Assembly: GCF_024139115.2 (NCBI RefSeq)
Contig: NW_026943408.1
Coordinates: 124,001 to 188,000, forward strand
Direction: 5' to 3'
Origin: Armigeres subalbatus
Lineage: Eukaryota > Arthropoda > Insecta > Diptera > Culicidae
DNA length: 64,000 nt
The notes beneath the pieces were generated by a model. The model saw only the letters and a list, made by a program, of their open reading frames with translations, was not told where the DNA came from and searched no databases. The position numbers and the translations under genes were made by a program. Positions 33,111 to 43,892 of the stretch are shown one piece after another. Position 1 is the first letter of the stretch. The number at the start of each line of letters is the position of its first letter.

Positions 33111-33845
33111 AAATCCAAATGAATATTCAGTAAAAACTTGAAGAATTTTCTGGAGAAGTACTTCAAATTTTCCAGGTGAGAGTCAAAAAATTCTCTTGTC
33201 AATGTCTTCAAAATATTCAAAATGTCCCGTTCAGCCGAACGACACTTACGACCGAATATCCTTTCGACCAAACGACTATTTCGGCCAAAGGGCAAATTCG
33301 GCTATTGAGCTATTTGGCCAGCCAATTTTATCAGCCATTTTGCTGCCATTTGCCATTTTACAACATGCTTGTTTTTCATTTTTCTGTTAAAGGGTTCGAT
33401 AAGTACTACTCGTTAACATCATTCTTGGAAAATGACTAATACGTAACTTTTTCAGATTACGACAGATTGGGTCATCAATTCTACCTATTTTACTTTTCTA
33501 GGGCTTTAGAACAAAATTTTTCATACGATTCCCAATACGTGTCACTAGATCATTGATAGCATTGCATTTAAAGCGTAAAATGCTAAAGAAACCATGAATA
33601 AAAAGTAAAACGTTACAAACATTATTTTGTGTTCGGACCTAACGGAATGTTCACGCAGAATCATACCAAAACAAAACATTAAATGTAAATAATCGGGCCG
33701 CCGCGAAACGTCTCATAAAATACCTTATTAAGGACATAGTTGGAAGAGTACCACGATGGCAGTCAATATGCACCGGACCTTCCACGGGTATGTTCCTATG
33801 TATTTCGGCTCGAATTATAACATAAATCAGCAGTTTCGTGCCAAT
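33111..33845. other. Foldback margin and unassigned DNA
   Basis: 33215-33325 has more TTTCGGCCAAAGGGC-like words in right-arm orientation without an obvious left partner. 33330-33845 is AT-rich with no gene or repeat I recognise. Confidence 0.4.
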
Positions 33846-33849
33846 TTAA

Positions 33850-33978
33850 CCCTTAAAGGCGCAAGGCGATTTTTTTAGAAATCGTCGAAAGTATTTTTAG
33901 CGTAAACTACCATTAAAATTATTAACATTAAACGTATTTTCGGTTTGTTGTTTTAAAACAACATTGCGCATTTAAGGG
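33850..33978. mobile_element. piggyBac-like MITE, 129 bp
   Basis: Flanked by TTAA (33846-33849 and 33979-33982). The left end is CCCTTAAAGGCGCAAGGC and the right end, inverted, is CCCTTAAATGCGCAATG. A TTAA target and CCC-starting termini are the hallmark of piggyBac-superfamily elements. No frame. Confidence 0.85.
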
Positions 33979-34247
33979 TTAATAGCCGTTCGCGATTTGG
34001 TGGAGTTATCACTGCACTTCATTTCTTCTCAAAGGGCATTGGAAAAATCAAGTTTTTACTCACTTCTCCGCACATGAGCAGCCCGAAATGTTGATGGAAT
34101 GCAAATCAAACATCACTTTTTGAAATCAGTCACTTGTTTGACGCGAAAACTTTATAAAAACTGCTATTTTTGCCGAAAAAAGATTTTAAACTGATCGCGG
34201 AGCGAATGTAAACACCGGCGGCACCGATAGCAGCAAACTAATAACTA

Positions 34248-35613
34248 GGGTGGTTCAAAAACGATTTTGCTCCGCCAGGCTCAGTCGATTATGTTTCATA
34301 TTTTGGGTGTCGTTCGATGGACTGGTTTAAATAGGGGCTTATCGTGCACAGGTCGTTTCAGGTTTGTATGACTGACAGTTGATATGGCGAGGTTGAATTT
34401 AACATTATTCTGATTGTGGCACTCCGTCATTAAGCGCTGGCGAGGGTGGAGACCATATGACCGGATGAAATATTCAAGAGCTTTAACTCCATAGACAATG
34501 CATATTGAACGGCCGTTCCAATAATTGGAAGTCGATTTTAATAGAGGTGGCGAGTCTTCAGCATGATAATCAGGCATCAGTGAAACGTGTAATTCAACAA
34601 AATAGCCAGAATTTGTCTTTGATATCTGCACCAGGGGCATACCCCAAGCAACACTTCTTGTTTCTCAGTGAGTAACAACAACTGTGGTGTGACTTACTAA
34701 AGGTCTGACTTATGCACAACGCGTCGTATTTGGAACTCTTTTGTTACACAAAAAGCGCAAGAGGTGGAGCCTATTTGCAACATCTTGCGGCTACAATGAA
34801 AATAAAAACACAAAAACCAACCGGGAATCGAACCATGGACCTTGAGATTTGCAACCTTCTACTATAACCATCACACCCACAATTCTATTTGGAGATTCTG
34901 CTACAAGTGCACTACATAAACAACAAAGTCATTTGAAACTTCATTGTACCTTATACGGAACATGCAGGGGACTGTCAAAAATGAAATACTGCTCAGCTGA
35001 GCTCAAAGTGTTTTGCAACATAATCAGAAACATTGTCGTAACAGCAATGAACCGAAGTGTTATTAATTCTGCAACTTATCTGTTTTGTTTCTGATATGAA
35101 ACACATCGAATTTTAAACCACCCAAGAAGTCAGATGGGTAGAATATTGCGACGCCACCTTAACGGAAATGAAACAATGTGATTTTCTGAAACAGGGAAGT
35201 GGCTTTATTGTGACTCGATGTATTGCCAGTGTCTTCAATGCAATTTATTAGGAACAAACACCTATTTGAAAGATGTTGCGCGTGGGACAGAGGCATACAG
35301 AAAGTGTGACATGGGAGTGAGCGGGATATAAAATGCTATTTTTTGCGTAATAAATGGATCTTCCTGCGGTGCGATTTTCGTTCAGTGAAGTCTCTGGAAT
35401 GTTGCTTTCAGCTATGTGGGTTCTCTTTTTGCCAGCATTTGGAGGGGAGGCGCTGTAGCCAGTGTAATGAAAGGTTTAGTTTCCCATACTAGTTTTCATA
35501 CAAACCGGCTTGTGCTCAACCAGGTTTTGTTCGATTCGGTTTTTGGAGGACACTCGGAGCATGGGACGGAATCGAGTGAGCGTGTTGGAGCTGGGTCGTT
35601 TTTTGAACCACCC
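34248..35613. mobile_element. 1.4-kb TA-flanked element with GGGTGGTTCAAAAACGA ends
   Basis: The left end is GGGTGGTTCAAAAACGATTT and the right end, inverted, is GGGTGGTTCAAAAAACGACC. TA flanks both sides (34246-34247 and 35614-35615). A 114-codon frame on the minus strand (34296-34640) has no motif I recognise. A SINE scrap lies inside at 34805-34885. It is probably a non-autonomous Tc1/mariner-type element. Confidence 0.8.
34805..34885 (-). mobile_element. tRNA-like SINE head, minus orientation
   Basis: On the minus strand: GTGTGATGGTTATAGTAGAA, then GGTCCATGGTTCGATTCCCG, a good RNA polymerase III B-box. The acceptor stem does not close and no 3' tail is clear. A SINE fragment or tRNA pseudogene. 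Confidence 0.5.
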
Positions 35614-35758
35614 TACTAATATTTTATGTTTTGCCTTTCTCGTATACTAAGTATACGGTAAAGGCTATATGATCGCTCCAAAAACAAACTTTTTATAGAA
35701 GGCCCGGAGACCCATAGTGTTATATACCAATCGACTCAGTTCGACGAATTGAGGTGAT

Positions 35759-35770
35759 GTCTGTGTGTGT

Positions 35771-35836
<66 letters not shown>
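35759..35836. repeat. (TG)n microsatellite
   Basis: About 78 bp of TG with rare interruptions, located where other members of this MITE family also carry a TG or CA run (for example 52690-52735). Confidence 0.95.
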
Positions 35837-35838
<2 letters not shown>

Positions 35839-35849
35839 AAAACTACTCA

Positions 35850-37660
35850 AAAAATGTCACTCATTTTTCGGGCACTTATCCTCAACCGATTTGCTCGCAA
35901 CAAGTTGCATTCGACGCAGAATCCTGTCCCATTGTTTCCTATTTGAAATTGGCCAGATCGGACTATCGGATCGAAAGTTATGGCCAAAATACAAATTCAT
36001 ACAAAAAAATCGCGTAAAAAATGTCACTCATTTTTCGGGCACTTATTCTCAACCGATTTACTCCCAACAAGTTGCATTCGACGCAGAATTCTGTCTCATT
36101 GTTTCCTATTCAAAAATTGGCCAGATCGAACTATGGGATCAAAAGTTATGGCCAAAATACAAATTCATACAAAAAATCGTGTAAAATATGTCACTCATTT
36201 TTCGGGCACTTATCCTCAACCGATTTGCACGCAACAAGTTGCATTCGACGCAAAATCTTGTCTTATTGTGTCCTATTGAAAATTGGCCATATCGGACTAT
36301 GGGATCGAAAGTTATGGCCAAAATACAAATTCATACAAAAAAATCGCGTAAAATATGTCACTCATTTTTCGGGCACTTATCCTCAACTGATTTGCTTGCA
36401 ACAAGTTGCATTCGACGCAGAATCCTGTCCCATTGTTTCTTATTTGAAATTGGCCATATCGGACTATGGGATCAAAAGTTATGGCCAAAATACAAATTCA
36501 TACGAAAAAATCGCGTAAAATATGTCACTCATTTTTCGGGCACTTATCCTCAACCGATTTACTCGCAACAAGTTGCATTCGACGCAGAATTCTGTCTCAT
36601 TGTTTCCTATTCGAAATTGGCCAGATCGGACTATGGGATCGAAAGTTATGGCCAAAATACAAATTCATACAAAAAATCGTGTAAAATATGTCACTCATTT
36701 TTCGGGCACTTATCCTCAACCGATTTGCTCGCAACAAGTTGCATTCGACGCAAAATCTTGTCCCATTGTTTCTTATTTGAAATTGGCCATATCGGACTAT
36801 GGGATCGAAAGTTATGGCCAAAATACAAATTCATACAAAAAAATCGCGTAAAATATGTCACTCATTTTTCGGGCACTTATCCTCAACTGATTTGCTTGCA
36901 ACAAGTTGCATTCGACGCAGAATCCTGTCCCATTGTTTCTTATTTGAAATTGGCCAGATCGGACTATGGGATCAAAAGTTATGGCCAAAATACAAATTCA
37001 TACGAAAAAATCGTCACTCATTTTTCGGGCACTTATCCTCAACCGATTTGCTCGCAACAAGTTGCATTCGACGCAGAATCCTGTCCCATTGTTTCCTATT
37101 TGAAATTGGCCAGATCGGACTATGGGATCGAAAGTTATGGCCAAAATACAAATTCATATGAAAAGATCGCGTAAAAAATGTCACTCATTTTACGGGCACC
37201 TATCCTCGCAAAAAGTTGCATTCGACGCAGAATCCTGTCCCATTGTTTCCTCTTTGAAATTGGCCAGCTCGGACTATGAGATCGAAAGTTATGGCCAAAA
37301 TACAAATTCATACAAAAAAATCGCGTAAAATATGTCACTCATTTTTCGGGCACTTATCCTCAACTGATTTGCTCGCAACAAGTTGCATTCGACGCAGAAT
37401 CCTGTCCCGTTGTTTCCTATTGAAAATTGGCCATATCGGACTATGGGATCGAAAATTATACCATTTTATATGGGAAAATCGCTAAAAAAATGTCACTCAT
37501 TTTTCAGGCACTTATCTTCAACCGATTTTCTCGCATTAAATTGCATTCGACGCGGATGTCTCATTGTTTCGTATTGAAAATTGGCCAGATCGGACTATGG
37601 GCTTAGAAGTTATGGTAAAATTACTATTTATTGTGAAAAAGAGTTCAAAAAAGTCTAGCT
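35850..37660 (+). repeat. Satellite-like array, about 167-bp units, about 11 copies
   Basis: Units start with TGTCACTCATTTTTCGGGCA near 35854, 36020, 36188, 36356, 36523, 36689, 36857, 37012, 37179, 37334 and 37491. Most are 166-168 bp and four are near 155 bp. Each contains GCAACAAGTTGCATTCGACG and ATTGGCCAGATCGGACTATG. The long frame at 36188-37174 (328 codons) arises because the repeat lacks stops in that phase and is not a gene. The last unit is more diverged, and a further partial copy resumes after the MITE at 38016-38190. Confidence 0.92.
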
Positions 37661-37809
37661 CACTTTTTTAGCACTTAGACTTCATCTATTCCACAAGCAA
37701 CACACGTTCAACAAATCTGGTTGCAGTAACCATATTGTGACTGAATCCGGTCATATATAAGTTACTGTGAATGATGTGCAATATGTGTGCTTCTCAAGTC
37801 GCTCGCAAC

Positions 37810-38007
37810 AAAAGATATTTTAGTTACTAGATAAAGATTGTCGCTGTCGTCGCTGTCCGGAACATCTTTTGCTGGCGAGGATAGGGGAGCTAAATGTCAA
37901 GGAAGGAATATCCATACGATTTGACTGGTTTGTACCACACATGTTTCGGACAGCAGAACAAAGGGAACCGAAGCGACAATCTTTATCTAGTAACTAAAAT
38001 ATCTTTT
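37810..38007. mobile_element. 198-bp MITE with perfect 36-bp terminal inverted repeats
   Basis: The left end begins AAAAGATATTTTAGTTACTA and continues to GTCGCT. The right end is its exact inverse over 36 bp. The direct repeat CTCGCAAC flanks it (37802-37809 and 38008-38015), and the neighbouring satellite units show the empty site GCTCGCAACAAGTTGCATTC. An 8-bp duplication suggests hAT or a related group. No frame. Confidence 0.9.
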
Positions 38008-38518
38008 CTCGCAACAGATTGCATTCGACGCAGAATCTTGTCCCGTTGTTTCTTATAGAAACTTGGCCGGATCGTACAATTGGGTCAAAAGTTATGGCGA
38101 AAATACTCATTTTAAAACTACAAAATAAAATGCCATTTTTTGCTCTTATGCTCATCCGATTTGTTTGCAACAAATTGCGTTTGGCGAGAATTTTTTTTAT
38201 GCATATAAACAAATATGAAAAATAAGACCAATTCACATATTGCTGTTTTAGATTTTTATTTGATGTATCCCTATACGGGGAGAAACGAACGAGAAAGGCA
38301 CCATCACCGCTAGGTGGATTAATCTGGGTTTTTTTTATAAATACGACACCAATACTACTACAGTATATGACAGTTTTTATTGTACCAATACTTTCAAAGC
38401 TTTGTTTTGGTACTCAACCCACCTTCACCTTAAGCGTACTTAGGGACAATATACATATTACGTAAGCACTGTGGGGGTAGATAGGCACAGTTGTTTTTTA
38501 CGCACCATATAAATAAAA

Positions 38519-38698
38519 TCCCAAGCAACTAAAAGTTCAGATAGTACTTAAATGTGTTCATTTTTGGTTCACAGTTTCAAGCACCTTAACGGAACTTCAA
38601 AGTTCACTTTTGCGCTCCCACAATACAAATAAATAATTAAACTGCGAACTGATTTAGCCAAAATATCCCTTTTTATCCGAACTTTTGGATGCTAGGGA
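38519..38698. mobile_element. MITE with CCCAAGCAAC ends, second copy
   Basis: Ends CCCAAGCAACTAAAAGTTC and, inverted, CCCTAGCATCCAAAAGTTC. The interior words AAGCACCTTAACGGAACTTC and AAAGTTCACTTTTG are the reverse complement of those at 9202-9403, so this is the same family in opposite orientation. Confidence 0.7.
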
Positions 38699-38924
38699 TA
38701 TCATTTTTATGAATAAAATATCTTACATGAGGAGAGGAGGGACAGATCAAAACACCCAGAACAGTTGCTTACACAATAAGTGTACGACCTCTTATGCAAA
38801 ATAAATTTGCTACAAACATTTAGAAAGGCAGTGCCCTTTTTGCCAATGGTTTTAAAAGAAAATTATACTCAACGATATTTTTTCGCGTTTTTTTCAGTAG
38901 GCCTATTGGGTTCGGGACCAAAGG

Positions 38925-39370
38925 TCGGAGGACAATAGGTCAAAAGGACAAAAGATCGAAAGACAAAAGGTCAAAGGCACAAATGGTCGAAAAAGACAAA
39001 AGGTCGAAAAGACAAAACGTCATACGGGACAAAAGGTCGAAAGAACAGAAAGTCGAACGGAACGAAAGGTCGAAAATAGCGCAAGGTTGAAAGGGACAAA
39101 AGGTCGAAAAGAGACAAGAAACTGAAACGGAGAGAATCAATTTCACGCAATACAAGTTTTATTCATTTCTTTAATCAATATTTTTTTATCTCTAACAGAA
39201 GTAATTAATCCTTCTTTGAAGATTGCCCATTCTTTTGCTTTGATTGATGAGATGAATGTATTACGTAAGCTTGAAGTTAAACGCATTTCACAAATTTCTT
39301 TGGGCCTTTTGTCCTCTCGACCTTTTGTCTTTCGACATTTTGTCCTTTCAACCTTTCGATCTTCTCTCAT
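38925..39370. repeat. Foldback of GACAAAAGGTCGAAA words
   Basis: 38925-39110 is a degenerate run of GGACAAAAGGTCGAAA-like words. 39300-39370 is a run of their complement (CTTTTGTCCTCTCGACCTTT and so on), separated by about 190 bp of ordinary sequence. The arms are unequal in length. Its style matches the foldbacks at 30790-33110 and 44135-45715. Confidence 0.75.
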
Positions 39371-39509
39371 TATCTGTCCTGGTGTCTGTCGGCTGAATAA
39401 GACATATCTTCTCCCGAAGCTGTACCTTATCAGACGGCAGCGCCATCCTGATAACTAAGAAAACAGCTCGTAAAAAATAAATTGATTACAGTTGTAATCT
39501 TTAGAAATT

Positions 39510-39585
39510 CGTATTTCAACCTCAACTGTTAGGCCGTATTCAGTGTATCGTACTTGACTCAACTTAGTGCTAAACTCGTTTTATT
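39510..39585. repeat. Dispersed repeat, first copy
   Basis: The words TTCAACCTCAACTGTTAGGC, GTATTCAGTGTATCGTACTT and GACTCAACTTAGT recur at 46335-46410 with few changes. A fragment of a dispersed family of unknown type. Confidence 0.6.
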
Positions 39586-40748
39586 TCAGGTGAAGACATT
39601 CCGCTGAAAGAGCTTGATAATTTTGTTAAAATTCTGTACAACAGTGATTAGGAACTTTATGAAAAGACCTGGTCATGATAATGTTAGATCAGGGATTGAA
39701 ACCAAAAGAGAATGAAAAAGTATTTCACTTATCATCATCTCTGTATACATATACGATATGTAGCATACCGTAAGATACTTTTTCTCAAGCTGTCATGATA
39801 AATAACTGATTCGGGAGACTATACCTCATGATAAATTTCTTCTAAGAAGCTCCAATCGCGGTGAGCACTGGTTCTGACGATGTATTTCAACTTGTTCTGC
39901 ATATCTGTGCGGTACCCAAAACAAAATGGGCGAAAACTAAGCGAAAATCATCACTTTTGTGTGGGGGCTGCCGATTCGATTCTGTTTTCTCGCACTTGTA
40001 TACAAGTTTGAAAAATATGTTATTATTCGGAACGATTTTTGTATTTCCTTCATCGTTGTTCGTTATCTATTCAAAGCGATTTCTGCAAATCCTGTGTAAG
40101 ATCATATGTTCAACAATTTCTATGGAACATTGAATGACAATCATAAGACGTGTATTTTGTTTTTCATTGATATCGCATGCATTTCATGAGAACGGCATCG
40201 AAAAACAGAAGAGTACATTAGTTTTTAGTACATTTTCGTCAGTTTCCCACAATTACTGCACTGCACTTACTACACTGCATGTAGTTCGGATCTCGAACTA
40301 CCAATCCAGTAGTAAACATTCTTGAAAGTATTCCTGGAACATCACTAAAAATGCCAAAAGGTTGTTTTGCCCCGGGGGTACATATTACCCCAGTTATCCC
40401 TATATTCTTTTTATGAGTAAAGTCGTATAGAAATAGCCCAAGAATCGCCCAAGACCGACGACTGTATCGACGCTGTAGCCAACCAGGTATTCAGGTAGGT
40501 ACTTTTCACCGCAATGGGGTCCTTCGGCTAATGGCCAACTGTTCCAAAAACTTATTTTTTTATTTCCTCTTTTTCATTTGGTAGGCGTTACTTAACCGCT
40601 ACTGTGTCGAGATCTACTGCCAGAATCCACACAGAATCTATTTTTAGATTTTCCATTGCCAGGGAATCCAGATTCGAAAATATTTGTCAGCAACGAAAAG
40701 AAGACAGTGCTGTTGCTAACTTTTCATCCCGTTATTTTACATTATCTC
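39586..40748. other. Unassigned stretch
   Basis: No gene recognised. AT-rich, short frames only, no clear repeat ends. Confidence 0.35.
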
Positions 40749-41099
40749 TAGAGTAGAGTGGGGCAAGAGTACGCACTTAGTTTTCAATCGATCATGTGGC
40801 CCTTATGAAGCAAGCTTCTGCATATCAAATCTGTGTCGATTATTCATATACTCTTCCTTTATGTTACCCAGTGGAAAAAATATTGAAATTATTGAGATTC
40901 GTTTTAGTAGAACCCTTATTGCAAGACAAGTGAAAAACGCACTCTTACCCCACCGGTGGGGTAAAAGTGCGCATCGGGTGGGTACGCATTTATCCAATCA
41001 TGTGCTTTAAGTATATATTTACACAAATAAGAGTTAATAACATTTAATTGATGTTTAATGAGCATATATTAGGGAATGTATGAAGATTACGTAACTCTT

Positions 41100-41141
41100 G
41101 GCGGCTCTGTCCCATTGTGGGGATGTAATGCCAATAAGAAG
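41100..41141 (+). mobile_element. 42-bp Feilai-like SINE 3' fragment with target duplication
   Basis: The sequence GGCGGCTCTGTCCCATTGTG through AATAAGAAG matches the last 42 bp of the SINE at 25429-25732. It is flanked by AACTCTT at 41093-41099 and 41142-41148. This is a severely 5'-truncated but genuine retroposition. Confidence 0.82.
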
Positions 41142-41214
41142 AACTCTTAAAGGGGGAGGGGGTCCTAAAAATGTGCACTTTCATACGAAAAACCATTGTT
41201 TTTTATATAAGGTA

Positions 41215-42496
41215 CACTGGGAGAAGTGAAAAAAGGGGGTAAGTGTAAAAATCGACTCGAAAAATTGGAATTGTACTTACTTTACAGTTTTTACCACATC
41301 ATAGCATTATGCAATGTTATACTTTGATGCTCACACTAATACTATGTTGAAATTTGTATAACACGTACACTAACACGGTTAACGCTTGAACTGTAATTTT
41401 AGGTTTCGCGAAAAATTGATATTTGCATTCATTAAATCAATTCTTATTTGCACCAATTGTTCTTTTTTCAAGTGAATTTATATCACAGGAGACCATTATA
41501 ATACAATTAAACTAATCCCATTCAATTGGTAGTGATTTGTACCAAGAAAGCAAATAATTCAAAGATTTTACACTTACCCCAGGTATCAAACATTGCGGGG
41601 GAAGTGGATAATGTTCTAATTACGCAATTTTTTTCTTCCCTTCAGGGTTTATTTCGATAGCTGTGAATCTTAATATGTTCCTTCTTTGTTATCATTGTGA
41701 ATCCAGTGGTGATTGGACTCATATAAATGAGAAAATGCCTGATTAATCCACCTATCGGTACTGATGCCTTTCACATGTTTTACAAATGAAAAAAATATAT
41801 AAGAAAGTTAAAAATAGCACTGATAGGTAAATATATTATATAATTCACATTAATTTTTATTCATAACAAGTTTCGCCGTTAAATGCAATTTTTTTTTGCG
41901 AACAAATTGGTTAAGGACATATGTATAAGAATAGCTAATAATTCTGTACGTGCTTTGCGCACACACATACATAAAAATACGCACATACAGACATCATCTC
42001 AATTCGCTAAACTAAGTTGATTAGTTTATAACTCTTTAAGTCCCATTTTTCCTTTAAAAAGTTCATCTTTGGGGAGAACATATAGACTTTACGTACACTT
42101 AGAGTTCGAGAAGGCAAAACCAGCCCTCCCCTAGCTATTACGAATTCCTTGAGGATCTATTCCGTTAAGGTATAGAAATTATTCCACAAAAGATACTCAG
42201 AGCAATTATCGTATTGATTTTAGTTTTATGTAACTACTCATCACTATTGAAAGTCAAAGCAACATGGGTTTTCCACTTACCCCATCCCACTAGGGTAAGT
42301 GGAAAAACAACTCCTAATTTTAAAATCTATTTCCATAAATTTCAAGCGACCAAAATGGTATGAATTACCGCATAGCTGGTGCAAAATTGACTGTTTTTGA
42401 TAGCCCATTTTGATTGAACGCATTTAAATCATTTAAACCGGCTTTACACTAATTCAAACATGCACTATCGATTTTTCCTTTTCCACTTCCCCAGTG
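41215..42496. mobile_element. 1.3-kb element with CACTGGGAGAAGTG ends
   Basis: The left end is CACTGGGAGAAGTGAAAAAA and the right end, inverted, is CACTGGGGAAGTGGAAAAGG. The inverted symmetry continues outside the TA at each end (TTTATATAAGG against TTGTATAAGG), so the true ends may lie about 15 bp further out. A GCCTTTCTCG-family MITE is nested in it (41735-42115). Confidence 0.7.
41735..42115. mobile_element. GCCTTTCTCG-family MITE, nested copy
   Basis: The left end is CTGATTAATCCACCTATCGG followed by TGATGCCTTTC, and the right end is GTTCGAGAAGGCAAAACC. The core has GCGAACAAATTGGTTAAGGA, a short CACACACATACAT run and CAATTCGCTAAACTAAG. A diverged single-core copy. Confidence 0.65.
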
Positions 42497-42582
42497 TACC
42501 TTATACAAAAAACTACAGAGGTAAAAATATATATCAGGTTTCGCGTGGCGTATACAAAAGTATTTTCCTTAAAGAAAGTCCA

Positions 42583-42797
42583 CCAATCACGTAACGTAAA
42601 ATTTGGCTATTTCATCACGCCTTCCCCCTATTTTACACTATTTGTATGAATCCTTTTTTTTTTTTGTGTCTTTATTAAAGAGACTTTCAGCCCGAGGCTG
42701 GCTCGTCTCCGAGAAGTATGAATCCTCTAAACATTATATGGATCGTCATACATCTTACAACCCCTCCCAGCTAAACGTTGCGTAATTTATGAATGTT
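42583..42797. mobile_element. MITE with ATTACGYAACG ends
   Basis: The left end is CCACCAATCACGTAACG and the right end, inverted, is CATTCATAAATTACGCAACG. CCCCC-rich words lie on both sides of a TATGGATCGTC centre. It is interrupted by the 62-bp insertion at 42654-42715. The words TACGTAACTCTTAAAGGGGG near 41089-41160 look like one end of a relative. Confidence 0.65.
42654..42715 (-). mobile_element. 62-bp poly(A) retroposon fragment with 10-bp target duplication
   Basis: On the minus strand it reads CTCGGAGACGAGCCAGCCTC, then GGGCTGAAAGTCTC, TTTAATAAAGACAC and a poly(A) tail. The direct repeat GTATGAATCC flanks it (42644-42653 and 42716-42725). This is a 5'-truncated LINE or SINE end of unknown family. 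Confidence 0.8.
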
Positions 42798-43642
42798 TCT
42801 TTTGATTAAATGAAATTATCATTTAGATGAAATTGTGTTTTCGTACTATGTTTAGGTGCACAACAAGTCCTAATACAATTTCATTATTTCGCTTCAGTGC
42901 TTTCTCCTAAAAACTTGTGATAATTTCGAATTCTGTCCCTTTTTTCTTAATTGTGGATCTTTACGCTTTGGAAGAAGTCCTATTTCGACCGGAGATACGG
43001 GTTTGACATCTTAATTTAAAAATTCATATGCGTACTCTTGCCCCACCGGTTCCTGCGTACTTTTACCCCACAGTCCCAAAAATTATTCAAGTAATGGTTT
43101 TGACTTCTTGGAAAACCAACCGGATTGGTGTTCTGTACCATAAAGTACTCTATACAATAGGTTATCGAAATGGTATAATGTTCACCTGATTGAACGTATA
43201 TATGGTAATGAAATACTAGTTGCGGAAATCCAGTTATTTTTAGCAAAATGACCAAAAAGTTATCAAACTCCATATCTCCCTTGTTGTTTATTCAAATCGT
43301 TTACAATTACACATGATAATAGTTGGCCAGAATACCTGTCAAACTGATGCAGTGCTGCTAGTTTATCTTTTTTTATTACTTCAAAAAATCGAAAACGTAC
43401 TCTTACCCCACGCGCACTCTTGCCCCACTCTACTCTACAGCAAATTTCGATGTCATGCTATCATAGTTTCTGCTTTTATGGAAATATTTGAGAATTTATG
43501 GTTATAAAATTAGAATCATATTCAAGGAAATATCAGAGAATGTAAGGCAAATTATTCTTACCATATTGTGTTCAGGTTCTGATGAAGGCTTGTGGCGAGG
43601 TGCGTTTGTCAGTAACTAACTCTGTTGACGATAAAGGGCATA

Positions 43643-43860
43643 GGGGAACTGTACCGGTTTTGGCCATGTTCCTAATTTGGTCAATTTTGCGAATAACTCC
43701 AAAAATAAAGCAATTCGCAAGGGTTTTATTAGTTCCAACAAGAGATATATCCCTCACGCTTCAATGCTGCTTTCAACTGATCGATTATTTTGGAAAAATA
43801 TGTATTTTTTAGGGTTGGCCAAAATAGGAACTAAGTTGACCAAAACCGGTGCACTTCCCC
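43643..43860. mobile_element. 218-bp TA-flanked MITE, GGGGAACTGTACCGG ends
   Basis: The left end is GGGGAACTGTACCGGTTTTG and the right end, inverted, is GGGGAAGTGCACCGGTTTTG. TA flanks both sides (43641-43642 and 43861-43862). The terminal GGGGAA is shared with the elements at 28244-28953 and, in part, 46108-46297. Confidence 0.82.
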
Positions 43861-43892
43861 TATAGGTAAAAGTTATGGCAAGGGCGCTTCAC

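Larger units (their letters stand above)
35620..38335. mobile_element. GCCTTTCTCG-family MITE with a massively expanded core
   Basis: The left end is TTTTGCCTTTCTCGTATACT and the right end is CGAGAAAGGCACCATCACCG followed by CTAGGTGGATTAATCTGGG. Relatives in this window with the same ends and single-copy cores are at 41735-42115, 52145-52255, 52480-52880, 58255-58530 and 61325-61555. This one holds a TG microsatellite and about eleven copies of the core unit instead of one, plus a later MITE at 37810-38007. No transposase. Confidence 0.78.
40751..43435. mobile_element. 2.7-kb TA-flanked element with GAGTAGAGTGGGGCAAG ends
   Basis: The left end is GAGTAGAGTGGGGCAAGAGT and the right end, inverted, is the same apart from later changes. 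TA flanks both sides (40749-40750 and 43436-43437). Words such as ACTCTTGCCCCACCGG and TACTTTTACCCCAC recur at 40940-40985 and 43030-43075, giving a subterminal inverted repeat. Much of the middle is later insertions (41100-41141, 41215-42496, 42583-42797). No transposase frame. Confidence 0.78.

Noticed and set aside
35754..36017. Cys-Val-rich peptides over the TG microsatellite
   Set aside because: Direct translation of (TG)n.
36188..37174. 328-residue protein repeated in blocks
   Set aside because: It is the translation of a tandem satellite; several phases are open for the same reason and the unit length is not a fixed multiple of three.
40940..43080. CRISPR-like spaced repeats of ACTCTTGCCCCAC words
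   Set aside because: The words occur in inverted orientation at the ends of a TA element, not as regularly spaced direct repeats.
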